A DNA stretch of 64,000 nucleotides from assembly GCA_016184365.1 (NCBI GenBank), contig JACPCW010000084.1, forward strand, positions 1-64,000, in the 5' to 3' direction. This document shows, one piece after another, positions 1 through 7,211 of the stretch. The notes below the pieces were generated by a model that saw only the letters and a list, made by a program, of their open reading frames with translations, made no database searches and was not told the origin of the DNA. Origin of the DNA: Candidatus Rokuibacteriota bacterium (lineage in GTDB: Bacteria; Methylomirabilota; Methylomirabilia; Rokubacteriales; CSP1-6). The translations under genes and the position numbers were made by a program. Position 1 is the first letter of the stretch. Each line of letters opens with the position of its first letter.

Positions 1-943
1 CCCGGCGCTCCTCGAGCTTTCGCAGGATCCGGTCGGGGGTGCCCCAGACCGCGGCTTCCATGAACGCGGAGACGATCCCGTCCATGCCGACCGACTTGGC
101 CAGCGCGATTTTCTGAGCGTAAGCGTCGTAGCCTTTCACGCGGCTGAAGTGATCGCCGAGCAGCTCGTAGTGATAGAAGTTGCTCTCGACGAACTTCCCC
201 ATGTACCGCCGAGCCGTTTCTTCGGCGCCATCCATGGTCGGCGTGCACACACAGAAATCGGCGAGCAGCGGCGGAGCCGCCTCCACCCCGTGAATCTGGC
301 GCACCAGCTCGCGGTGCTTCTGGATCGCCGGCATGCGCATGGGCCAGGGCCGATCGGCGAACATCACCGTTCGGGCGTTCAGCCGCGCCGCCGCCGCCAC
401 CGAATCGTCGGACGAGGCCACCGCGTACAACCGGTCCGCGAAGCTCCGGCGCGGGCGCGGTCGAATCTCCGTTCGCGGCTGCGGGTAGAACTTGCCGCGG
501 CCCTCGATGAACCCGGTGCGCAGAGCGGTCAGGATCATGTCCGAGGCCTCGTCGAACCGCTCCCGCGATTCGTCCATGGTGCCCCGGAACGCCTCGAACT
601 CCCGCCGCGCCAGCCCGCGGCCGATGCCAAGGCGCAGGCGGCCCTTGCAGAGGTAGTCGAGGACGGAGACCCGCTCGGCGACGCGCAGCGGATCGTGCCA
701 GGGCAGAATCACCGCCGCGGTGCCGAGGTCGATGTCCGGACACACGGCGGCCAGGTACGACATGAGCTGGAGGTTGTCGGGGCAGAACGAGTAGTCGTTG
801 AAGTGGTGCTCGACCGACCACAGCACGTCGAAGCCGAGATCGGCCGCCAAGCGCGCGAGCGCGAGCTCCTCGTCCCAGACCCGCTCGTCCGACACGTCGT
901 TCCAGCCGTAGCTGGAGAACACCATTTGCAGACCGACGTCCAT
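1..943 (-). CDS. LLM class flavin-dependent oxidoreductase (3' end outside window)
   Basis: About 314 codons are open from the ATG to the window edge, so the C-terminus is missing. The protein starts MDVGLQMVFSSYGW and carries the family pattern DVLWSVEHHFNDY near residue 40 and GRLRLGIGRGLARREF near residue 105. These are typical of the luciferase-like monooxygenase TIM barrel, which uses reduced flavin (FMNH2 or F420). The start is fixed by GGGAGGGTGAC directly upstream and by a one-base gap after the stop of the molybdenum hydroxylase gene, which implies translational coupling. The substrate cannot be inferred. It resembles the complete LLM protein at 10884-11948, but the two are clearly different paralogues. 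Confidence 0.88.
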   Translation of the reverse strand, partial: MDVGLQMVFSSYGWNDVSDERVWDEELALARLAADLGFDVLWSVEHHFNDYSFCPDNLQLMSYLAAVCPDIDLGTAAVILPWHDPLRVAERVSVLDYLCKGRLRLGIGRGLARREFEAFRGTMDESRERFDEASDMILTALRTGFIEGRGKFYPQPRTEIRPRPRRSFADRLYAVASSDDSVAAAARLNARTVMFADRPWPMRMPAIQKHRELVRQIHGVEAAPPLLADFCVCTPTMDGAEETARRYMGKFVESNFYHYELLGDHFSRVKGYDAYAQKIALAKSVGMDGIVSAFMEAAVWGTPDRILRKLEERR

Positions 944-944
944 G

Positions 945-3344
945 TCACCCTCCCCGGGTCGCGCGCTTCACTATACGTCGATCGCGCGGGCTGACCGCGT
1001 CGCGGATCGCCTGCCACACGCGCTCGGGCGTCGCCGGCAGCTCGACGTGCTCGACGCCCAGCTCGGCGAGCGCGTCGCAGATCGCGTTGACGACCGCGCC
1101 GAGCGCGGGCGTCGTTCCGCCTTCGCCGCCGCCGCGCAGGCCGAGCGGATGCGCGGTCGACGGCACCTCGCTGAGCTCCGTCGTGAACGACGGCAGCGCG
1201 TCCGCGCGCGGCAGCGCGTAATCCATCAGGGTCGACGACAGGAGCTGGGCGGTGTCCGGGTCGTACACGCAGGACTCCCATAGCGCCTGCCCCACGCCCT
1301 GCGCGATGCCGCCGTGGGTCTGGCCGTGGAGGATCATCGGGTTCACGGCGCGGCCGCAGTCGTCCACCGTCGTGTAGCGCACGATCTCGACCACGCCGGT
1401 GTCCGGATCGACCTCGACCTCGCACACCGCGCAGCCGTACGGAAACGAGGGCTGCGGCAGCGTCTCGTCGCACGTGCCGTCGAGCGGGCCGCGGAGATCG
1501 TCGGGTGCGTCGGGCCGGAGGGCCGCGCGCGCCGTCTCGAAGAGATCCACGGTGCGGTCGGTCCCCTTCACCCGAAATCGCGGCGCGGCGAACTCGACGT
1601 CGGCCGCCGCGGCCTCCATCATCCACGCCGCGATCCGCGTCGCCTTCTCGACGATCTGATCCGACGCCTTCGCCATCACGATGGAGGCGAGCCGCAGCGC
1701 GCGCGCCGAGTGCGCGCCGCCGCCGACGATGGTGACGTCGGTGTCCCCCGTGATCAGGCGCACCGTGGAATGCGGGACGCCCAGCCATTCGACGAGGAGC
1801 TGCGGGAAGCTCGTCGCGTGCCCCTGCCCGGACGAGAGCGTGCCCAGGACCACGTCCACGTATCCGTCGGGACGCACGGTGACGTGCGCACGCTCGCGCG
1901 GGTAGCCGGTGTTGAGCTCGATGTAGTTCGCCACGCCGATGCCGCGATACCGGCCGCGCCGGCGCGCTTCGCTGCGGCGCGCCGGGAATCCCGTCCAGTC
2001 CGCGAGCGCCACCGCCCGGTCCATCGCCGCCAGGTAGTCGCCGCTGTCGTAGCGCACGCCCATCGCGTTCCGGTGCGGCATCGCGGTCGCGGGGACGAGG
2101 TTCTGCCTGCGGAGCTCGAGGCGATCGAATCCGTGGCGGCGTGCCGCGAGGTCGATCAGCCGCTCCATGACGAACGTGACCTCGGGCCGCCCCGAGCTGC
2201 GATACGGCGTGGTGGGCGGCGTGTTCGTGACGACCGAGCGACCGCGCAGGGACACCACGGGCACGCGATAGACGGTCGTGGCGATGGCCAGGCCCTTGTT
2301 GAGCGGACCGTAGTGGACCGCGTGCGCGCCGACGTTGCTCGTGTTGACGCCGCGGAGCGCGAGAACACGGCCCTCGGCGTCCAGCGCCAGCTCGGCGTGC
2401 GACGCGAGGTCGCGGCCCTGGTAGTCCGCGACGAACGCCTCGCGACGCTCGGCCGTCCACTTCACGGGCCGGCCGAGGCGCCGCGCGGCCCACGCGACGA
2501 GCACGGGCTCGGCGTAGCAGCTGTTCCGCGTGCCGAAGTTTCCGCCGACGTCGCGCGCCGTCACGCGCACCGCACCGACCGGAACGCCGAGCGCCCCCGC
2601 CACGCCGGCCTGCGTCCGTCCGAGTCCTCCGGCGCCCGCGTGGACGGTGTAGCGCCCGCTCGACGCATCCCAGGCGGCAACCGCCGCGCGCGGCTCCATG
2701 GGCACGCCGGCGATGCGCTGCACCTGCGTCTCGAGTCGCACCACGTGCGCGGCCCGTGAGAACGCGAGATCGGTGGCGGCCCGGTCACCGACCTCCGTAT
2801 CCACGCACAGGTTCGACGGACACTCGTCCCAGACGCTCGGTGCGCCGCCCGCGACGGCGGCGAGGCTGGCCGGCACCGCCGGCAAGGGTGTCCACTCCAC
2901 CGCGACCCGTTCGGCGCCGTCGCGCGCCGCCGCAGGAGTCTCGGCGATCACGGCCGCGACGATCGCGCCCACGAAGCGCACGCGGTCGGCGGGCATCGGC
3001 GGATGCGGCGCGATGAAGCGGACGTCGGCGTCCTGGATCATCTGCTCGTACGGATTCAGCGGAACGGGCGCATGCGGGATCGGCTTCACGCCATCGGCCT
3101 CCGCATCCACGCCCGTGAGCACGGCGATCACCCCGGGGGTGGCGCGCGCGGCGGCGACGTCGATCCGGCCGATGCGCGCGTGCGCGTGCGGCGATCGCAC
3201 GAAGCACGCGTAGGCCTGTCCCGCGAGGTTGACGTCGTCGCTGTACGAGCCCCCGCCGACGAGCAGCCGCGCGTCTTCCGTGCGGAGGATCGGCTGGCCG
3301 ATGCCGTCGCGCGCGGTGCCCGCGCGTGACACGAGGAACGACAT
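945..3344 (-). CDS. Xanthine dehydrogenase/CO dehydrogenase family molybdopterin-binding large subunit
   Basis: This 799-aa protein has the order expected of molybdenum hydroxylase large subunits. An a/b hammerhead domain (about residues 15-140) starts with GIGQPILRTEDARLLVGGG. The molybdopterin-binding region follows, with PYRSSGRPEVTF and GQGHATSFPQLL. Near the C-terminus RGGGEGGTTPALG contains the expected catalytic Glu (about E741). Such enzymes hydroxylate N-heterocycles, aldehydes or CO using water as oxygen donor. The CO dehydrogenase loop AYxCSFR is absent, so CO oxidation is unlikely. No FAD or iron-sulfur subunit gene is adjacent; the only iron-sulfur subunit in the window lies 23 kb away and is damaged. 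The gene is followed after one base by the LLM oxidoreductase. Confidence 0.92.
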   Translation of the reverse strand: MSFLVSRAGTARDGIGQPILRTEDARLLVGGGSYSDDVNLAGQAYACFVRSPHAHARIGRIDVAAARATPGVIAVLTGVDAEADGVKPIPHAPVPLNPYEQMIQDADVRFIAPHPPMPADRVRFVGAIVAAVIAETPAAARDGAERVAVEWTPLPAVPASLAAVAGGAPSVWDECPSNLCVDTEVGDRAATDLAFSRAAHVVRLETQVQRIAGVPMEPRAAVAAWDASSGRYTVHAGAGGLGRTQAGVAGALGVPVGAVRVTARDVGGNFGTRNSCYAEPVLVAWAARRLGRPVKWTAERREAFVADYQGRDLASHAELALDAEGRVLALRGVNTSNVGAHAVHYGPLNKGLAIATTVYRVPVVSLRGRSVVTNTPPTTPYRSSGRPEVTFVMERLIDLAARRHGFDRLELRRQNLVPATAMPHRNAMGVRYDSGDYLAAMDRAVALADWTGFPARRSEARRRGRYRGIGVANYIELNTGYPRERAHVTVRPDGYVDVVLGTLSSGQGHATSFPQLLVEWLGVPHSTVRLITGDTDVTIVGGGAHSARALRLASIVMAKASDQIVEKATRIAAWMMEAAAADVEFAAPRFRVKGTDRTVDLFETARAALRPDAPDDLRGPLDGTCDETLPQPSFPYGCAVCEVEVDPDTGVVEIVRYTTVDDCGRAVNPMILHGQTHGGIAQGVGQALWESCVYDPDTAQLLSSTLMDYALPRADALPSFTTELSEVPSTAHPLGLRGGGEGGTTPALGAVVNAICDALAELGVEHVELPATPERVWQAIRDAVSPRDRRIVKRATRGG

Positions 3345-3680
3345 GCGGGCGAGAATACTCGAGTTTTAGCGACCCAGGAACGGCACTTCACGAGCGACTG
3401 TCATCGCGCGATGGATCACCAGGCGCTCGCGCGTGACGGAGGCACCGGCGCGGAACCGCGTACAATTGCCTCGATGGCGATCGACCGACCATCAACGGGC
3501 CGACGTGGAATCATGATCCGGTACGCCGAAGCCGCACGTGACCGACTTTTCAGCGTCTCTTGAGGTGCTCACGCTTCGAACGGCCGTGAAGAATCATACG
3601 AGCCGCGTCTCTGTGTATCTGAACCGACACTCTGGTTTCGTGATCTGGGCTCATGTACACAGCTCCTCAACGCTCTCCCC
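3345..3680. other. Intergenic stretch, no gene seen
   Basis: These 336 bases separate the divergently transcribed molybdenum hydroxylase and BrnT genes. No convincing open frame, RNA gene or repeat was seen. The segment is less GC-rich than its surroundings and must contain promoters for both directions, but no clear -35/-10 pair could be picked out. Confidence 0.5.
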
Positions 3681-3965
3681 ATGCCACGGCGATTCGACTC
3701 CGATCCTGAAAAGGCGAAGCGAAACATCGCTGAGCACGGCGTATCCTTCGACGAGGCGGCGGAAGTGTTCGACGATCCACTCTCGTATACCGTCGAAGAC
3801 CGAGAACACAGCTCTCCCGATGAAGTACGGTTCAAAACGATCGGCTACTCGCGGCAAGGCAAGTTACTCGTCGTGATCCACACGGAGACGAACGACCGGC
3901 CACGATTGATCAGCGCACGACCACCAACGACGCATGAGCGACAGATGTACGAGGAAGGTCTATGA
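3681..3965 (+). CDS. brnT: BrnT family ribonuclease toxin
   Basis: This 94-aa protein matches the BrnT (DUF497) pattern from end to end: FDSDPEKAKRNIAEHGVSF, then FDDPLSYTVEDREHS, then LLVVIHTE and RPRLISARPPTTHERQMYE. BrnT proteins are RelE-fold ribonucleases that stop translation and are normally neutralised by a BrnA antitoxin encoded just downstream. Here the downstream position, overlapping by the 4-base ATGA, is taken instead by a HEPN-domain protein whose first residues look like an antitoxin leader. The toxin is full length. Whether its antitoxin has been replaced or lost is open. Confidence 0.85.
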   Translation: MPRRFDSDPEKAKRNIAEHGVSFDEAAEVFDDPLSYTVEDREHSSPDEVRFKTIGYSRQGKLLVVIHTETNDRPRLISARPPTTHERQMYEEGL

Positions 3966-4906
3966 GACCCCGGTACGATCTCAAGGGCGGTGTTCGAGGC
4001 AAGTATCAGAGCGGGACGCCGACCGAAACGGACTCCGCTACGGTCCTTCGTGTCTGGGCACCGCTCATCGACTTTCCGTGGGCCGGAGAAGACAAACACC
4101 TCACCGAGGACACCCAGATCCGCAACGCTTCCGCATACCGGGGCTATGAGTCGCCCGATTTGGAGCTGCTCGCTCCACTTGATCGAACGGAGTGCCGCGA
4201 TGCATCTCACTGGCTGTCGGTGGCGCTCCCCGTTCACGGCATGCTATCGGCAAGTGAGAGCCTCAATACATTTCTGCTCGCGTTGTGGCTTGTGCAGCCG
4301 ACGAGGACTCAAATCAAGCTGCGATTCATGGAGTCTCCGAACGACAAGCCTTCCGTCGTGCGTATCCTGGACCGCTTTCAGTGGATTCGAGGTCAGGTGA
4401 GTGACGCCGACATCAGTGACGAAAGACTCGCGTCACTCGAGGGTCTCCTTCCGCGACTCCGAGCCGCGTATCTTCAGGGCGGTCGTCTTCGGAACGCCTT
4501 GGTATTGACGTTTCGGGCATGTGTGTCCGCCGATTGGCAGGCGGCATTCATTTGCTGGGCGGGGGCGTTGGAGTCTCTCCTTACCTACGAGCGCGGCGCC
4601 GGATTGACCGCCCGGCTCGCCGCCGCGCACCAGCGGCTACTCGACTGCTCCGGGATGCCTGCGGATGATTCCGTCGCACAATTCAAGGCGATGTACGACT
4701 TGAGATCTACGATCCTCCACGGCCGTTCCTACGACCGTGATCAAAATGCGGACAATCTGAACGACCTCGCCAAGTGTTCTGACATGGTGCGTGGGGCGTG
4801 GCGCGCGATCCTCGTGTCGTCCAAATCAGACGAGCTCATCTGTGTGCTCGAGTCCGATGACGACGTTCGCAAGCGATTTTTCACGGCCGGCGAAGCCAGC
4901 GGCTGA
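3962..4906 (+). CDS. Apea-like HEPN domain protein with antitoxin-like N-terminal leader
   Basis: This 314-aa protein is encoded from an ATG that overlaps the brnT stop. Residues 1-16 (MRPRYDLKGGVRGKYQ) resemble the start of antitoxins that follow BrnT-type toxins. The rest does not continue as an antitoxin. Residues about 80-290 fit the Apea-like HEPN pattern, with ALVLTFRACVSADWQAAF, a WAGALESLLTY helix, GLTARLAAAHQRLL, and DLRSTILHGRS near residue 250. The last contains an Rx4H motif (R248, H253), the metal-independent ribonuclease signature of active HEPN domains. It could be the antidote for BrnT, a second effector, or a chance fusion of an antitoxin 5' end to an unrelated HEPN gene. Confidence 0.7.
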   Translation: MRPRYDLKGGVRGKYQSGTPTETDSATVLRVWAPLIDFPWAGEDKHLTEDTQIRNASAYRGYESPDLELLAPLDRTECRDASHWLSVALPVHGMLSASESLNTFLLALWLVQPTRTQIKLRFMESPNDKPSVVRILDRFQWIRGQVSDADISDERLASLEGLLPRLRAAYLQGGRLRNALVLTFRACVSADWQAAFICWAGALESLLTYERGAGLTARLAAAHQRLLDCSGMPADDSVAQFKAMYDLRSTILHGRSYDRDQNADNLNDLAKCSDMVRGAWRAILVSSKSDELICVLESDDDVRKRFFTAGEASG

Positions 4907-4997
4907 CCCTGACAGGGTTTCTCGTGACACACGCGCGCAGCATCGCCCAGGACGAGGCCTGGTTCGTGGTCACGACTGAGTCCCGCCCGCCGGTTCG

Positions 4998-5564
4998 TCA
5001 GGTTCGCGCGAGAGCGAGGACTCTCCGGAGCCGGTCCGCAGCCTCCGGCGCCTGCTTCAGGTCGAGCAGCGGCCCGAGCTCGGCCCAGATGAGATCCTCG
5101 TCGAGCTGCCCTCGCTGCCGCAGGGCGATGCCCTCGATATCCAGCCAATCCTTCTCGCGACCGGCGAACGCCTTGAACACCACCAGATCCTCCGCGCTGC
5201 AGGTCGTGAGCGTCACACCGGCGTCGACCGTGAATGCGGACGCACGGTCCACCGCGCGCTCCTCGAACGGCATCGCGCCCAGCGCGACGTCGATCGGAAC
5301 CCCTTGCCTGCTGCGCAAGAGGACGACGCGATTGTCCAGCGCGAACGCCCGAGCATCGGGCCGCCGCCCGGCGAATCGTGCAAGCAGCGCGTCGACGTAA
5401 CTGGCTTCGCATCCGAAGCCCGTGATCACCGTGACGTCGACATCCACCGTGAGTCGCGGTTCGCCCCAGCGCTGCGCCGCGACGGCGCCGATGACGCAGA
5501 ACCCCCAGCCCCGCTCCCGGCAGAAGTCCTGAATCTCCAGGGCGGCGGCAAAGACGGGGTTCAC
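4998..5564 (-). CDS. Nucleotidyltransferase-fold protein of a two-gene toxin-antitoxin-like cassette
   Basis: The GTG start at 5564 overlaps the stop of the upstream small gene (GTGA), giving 188 aa. A longer upstream frame is rejected because it would run through that gene. The N-terminus VNPVFAAALEIQDFCRERGW leads into VIGAVAAQRWGEPRLTVDVDVTV, which carries the paired acidic residues (DVD) of the polymerase-beta/MNT nucleotidyltransferase fold. A third acidic position lies in VPIDVALG. Proteins of this kind are often toxins that add nucleotides to tRNA or AMPylate a partner (MNT/HEPN, AbiEii types). The partner here is the 76-aa gene upstream. The assignment as toxin rather than housekeeping transferase is inference. 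Confidence 0.7.
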   Translation of the reverse strand: MNPVFAAALEIQDFCRERGWGFCVIGAVAAQRWGEPRLTVDVDVTVITGFGCEASYVDALLARFAGRRPDARAFALDNRVVLLRSRQGVPIDVALGAMPFEERAVDRASAFTVDAGVTLTTCSAEDLVVFKAFAGREKDWLDIEGIALRQRGQLDEDLIWAELGPLLDLKQAPEAADRLRRVLALART

Positions 5565-5791
5565 CGGCGACGGCGATGGAAGATGTCCTGCTGACGGACC
5601 AGCCCGGAATCGGTCACCCGGCTCGGATCGATGCGTACGACGAGGGCGAGCGACAGCAGCGCGTCGCTGGCGGCCAGAGCCTCTGGTTCGGACATCGCGC
5701 GCAACTCGTCCTTGCGCTGCGCTTCGAGGGCTCTCGCCGCCCGGCGCCACTGCTCCATCCAGGCCTGCTGAGCAGCGGCATCCATCGGCAT
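5561..5791 (-). CDS. Small partner protein of the nucleotidyltransferase (antitoxin candidate)
   Basis: This 76-aa protein has an amphipathic N-terminal helix (AWMEQWRRAARALEAQRKDE), then LAASDALLSLALVVRIDPSRVTDSGLVRQQDIFHRRRR. It ends exactly on the GTG of the nucleotidyltransferase gene. The 4-base overlap and the small size of the first gene are typical of antitoxin-first cassettes. No DNA-binding domain is recognisable. I know similar small proteins next to such transferases only as unnamed genes, so the antitoxin role is inference. A perfect TATAAT lies 6 bases upstream of the ATG. Confidence 0.6.
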   Translation of the reverse strand: MPMDAAAQQAWMEQWRRAARALEAQRKDELRAMSEPEALAASDALLSLALVVRIDPSRVTDSGLVRQQDIFHRRRR

Positions 5792-5797
5792 ACCAGA

Positions 5798-5803
5798 ATT
5801 ATA
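5798..5803 (-). promoter_or_regulatory. Candidate -10 element for a leaderless transcript
   Basis: A perfect TATAAT on the minus strand ends 6 bases before the ATG at 5791. That spacing would put the transcription start on or next to the start codon, so the mRNA would be leaderless. No Shine-Dalgarno sequence is seen. No good -35 hexamer was found at 16-18 bases. Confidence 0.4.
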
Positions 5804-5821
5804 GCGGCCGGCTGAGCACAG

Positions 5822-6673
5822 CTACCCCAGCTTCAGCGGCTCGCCGTCCAGATCCTCCGCGCGCTCGACCTTGATCAGGACCGCGTAGCCCTTCTTGTCC
5901 GGGTCGCGATCCTTTTCCGGCTGCACCAGCCGCTTCCACACTTCCTCGTACGCCGGTCCCGACTTGTGGATCGACGCGATGTCCTCTTCCGCCGGGCGAT
6001 AGGCGCCGTACGACGTGCCGAGTTCCGTGTCGACCACCTCGTACTTCGGCGCGCGCTCCTTCACCGTGTAGTAGTCGAAGGTCTTCGACCCGATGTCCTC
6101 CGGCTTCACGCTGCCGAGATGCAGGAAGCCGAGATGGCTCGTGTCGATGTCGCCTTCCAGGCCCTGCGCCCAGTTGCATTCGCGCAGCACCTTCTGCACG
6201 ACGATCTCGCCGCCGATCATGTTCGGCTCGAGGTCCGGCAGCGGAGGCGGCGGCGTCCGCGGGCCCATGTAGGCCCAGACGACGTCGTTGCGCTCGACGC
6301 ACGGATACGTCACCGCGCGCACCTTGTCCTTGAAGCTGCTCTCCGCGGGCTCGCTCGGCATGTCGACGCAGCGGCCGGTCACGTCGAACTTCCAGCCGTG
6401 ATACACGCAGCGCAGCCCGTCCTCCTCGTTCCGCCCGAAGAAGAGCGACGCGCCGCGATGCGGGCAGTGGTTCTGGATGAGCGCGACCGTGCCGGACGTG
6501 GTGCGGAACCCGATGAGGTGTTCGCCCAGCAGCCGCACGCGGACCGGCGCGCCGTCGGGCTCCGGCAGCTCGCTCGACAGGAGGGCCGGGACCCAGTATT
6601 GCCGCAGCAGCGCGCCCATCGGGGTGACAGATCCGACGCGACAGAGGAGATCGTTCTCTTCGGCGCTGAGCAT
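5822..6673 (-). CDS. Rieske [2Fe-2S] aromatic ring-hydroxylating oxygenase, short form
   Basis: This 283-aa protein starts MLSAEENDLLCRVG, like phthalate-type oxygenase alpha subunits. The Rieske centre is intact: C70-x-H72 in NHCPHRGASLFFG and C89-x2-H92 in LRCVYHGWKF. The mononuclear iron site begins as expected with ECNWAQGLEGDIDTSHLGFLH (D175, H180, H185). After about residue 220 the usual 150-200 residues of the catalytic domain, including the third iron ligand region, are missing. The protein instead ends GYAVLIKVERAEDLDGEPLKLG. No frameshifted continuation was seen downstream. It may be a truncated, non-functional oxygenase or a short variant. No ferredoxin or reductase gene is adjacent. 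Confidence 0.8.
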   Translation of the reverse strand: MLSAEENDLLCRVGSVTPMGALLRQYWVPALLSSELPEPDGAPVRVRLLGEHLIGFRTTSGTVALIQNHCPHRGASLFFGRNEEDGLRCVYHGWKFDVTGRCVDMPSEPAESSFKDKVRAVTYPCVERNDVVWAYMGPRTPPPPLPDLEPNMIGGEIVVQKVLRECNWAQGLEGDIDTSHLGFLHLGSVKPEDIGSKTFDYYTVKERAPKYEVVDTELGTSYGAYRPAEEDIASIHKSGPAYEEVWKRLVQPEKDRDPDKKGYAVLIKVERAEDLDGEPLKLG

Positions 6674-6701
6674 CGTTCTGACCTCCGTGCTTGCGGCGAT
6701 T

Positions 6702-7211
6702 CTACGCCGCGGACGCGAGCGCGCGGCGCAACGCCACGCCGGCCGCGACGACCGCGGCCAGCGCTCCGACCGCCGCCAGGACCGGCGCCCACGGCACGCG
6801 GATCGCGCCGGTGACGAACACCGCGCCGGTCACCAGCCCCACCGCGGCCGTCCCACCCAGCGTGGCGGATCCGGCCCAGTGCCGGAGCTGCGAGCCGAGC
6901 ACGCCGGCGCCGAGCGTCACGCGACGGAAGCGCCGATCGAAGTCCGCGGTCTGAAGAACGAGCACGACGAGCACGCTCACGACGACCGCGCTTCCGAGCC
7001 GGGGCGCGCGGCCCGACAGCATCAGCGCCACCGTGTATTCGCCGAGCGCGAGCCCCACCCCCGCCGTCATCACCGGCGTCGAACGCAGCAGCAGCCCGAG
7101 GCCACACACCAGGCCAACGACACCGGCCACGATCGCGACCGGCTTCGACGGCGTCATCGCCACCGGATACGCGACCAGCGTCGCGACGCACAGGGCGGCC
7201 CACCGCCACAT
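6702..7211 (-). CDS. Hydrophobic membrane protein in the MoxR/DUF58 operon
   Basis: This 169-aa protein starts MWRWAALCVATLVAYPVAM at an ATG sharing one base with the stop of the DUF58 gene (TGATG). It has about six hydrophobic segments (residues 5-20, 25-45, 50-66, 72-88, 118-135, 140-165) and no recognised catalytic motif. It closes a five-gene operon and is probably a membrane component working with the MoxR chaperone system. No function is recognised. Confidence 0.7.
   Translation of the reverse strand: MWRWAALCVATLVAYPVAMTPSKPVAIVAGVVGLVCGLGLLLRSTPVMTAGVGLALGEYTVALMLSGRAPRLGSAVVVSVLVVLVLQTADFDRRFRRVTLGAGVLGSQLRHWAGSATLGGTAAVGLVTGAVFVTGAIRVPWAPVLAAVGALAAVVAAGVALRRALASAA

Noticed and set aside
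945-3344. Aerobic CO dehydrogenase (CoxL)
   Set aside because: The diagnostic AYxCSFR active-site loop is absent. The region reads PYRSSGRPE, so only the broader molybdenum hydroxylase family is supported.
4905-4925. Short inverted repeat ACCCTGACAGGGT followed by TTT after the HEPN gene
   Set aside because: The stem would be only 4 bp once a loop is allowed, too weak to call a terminator.
5565-5750. N-terminal extension of the nucleotidyltransferase to 250 residues
   Set aside because: The extension is Arg/Pro-rich noise and overlaps the better 76-aa gene. The GTG at 5564 gives a coupled start and matches the fold.
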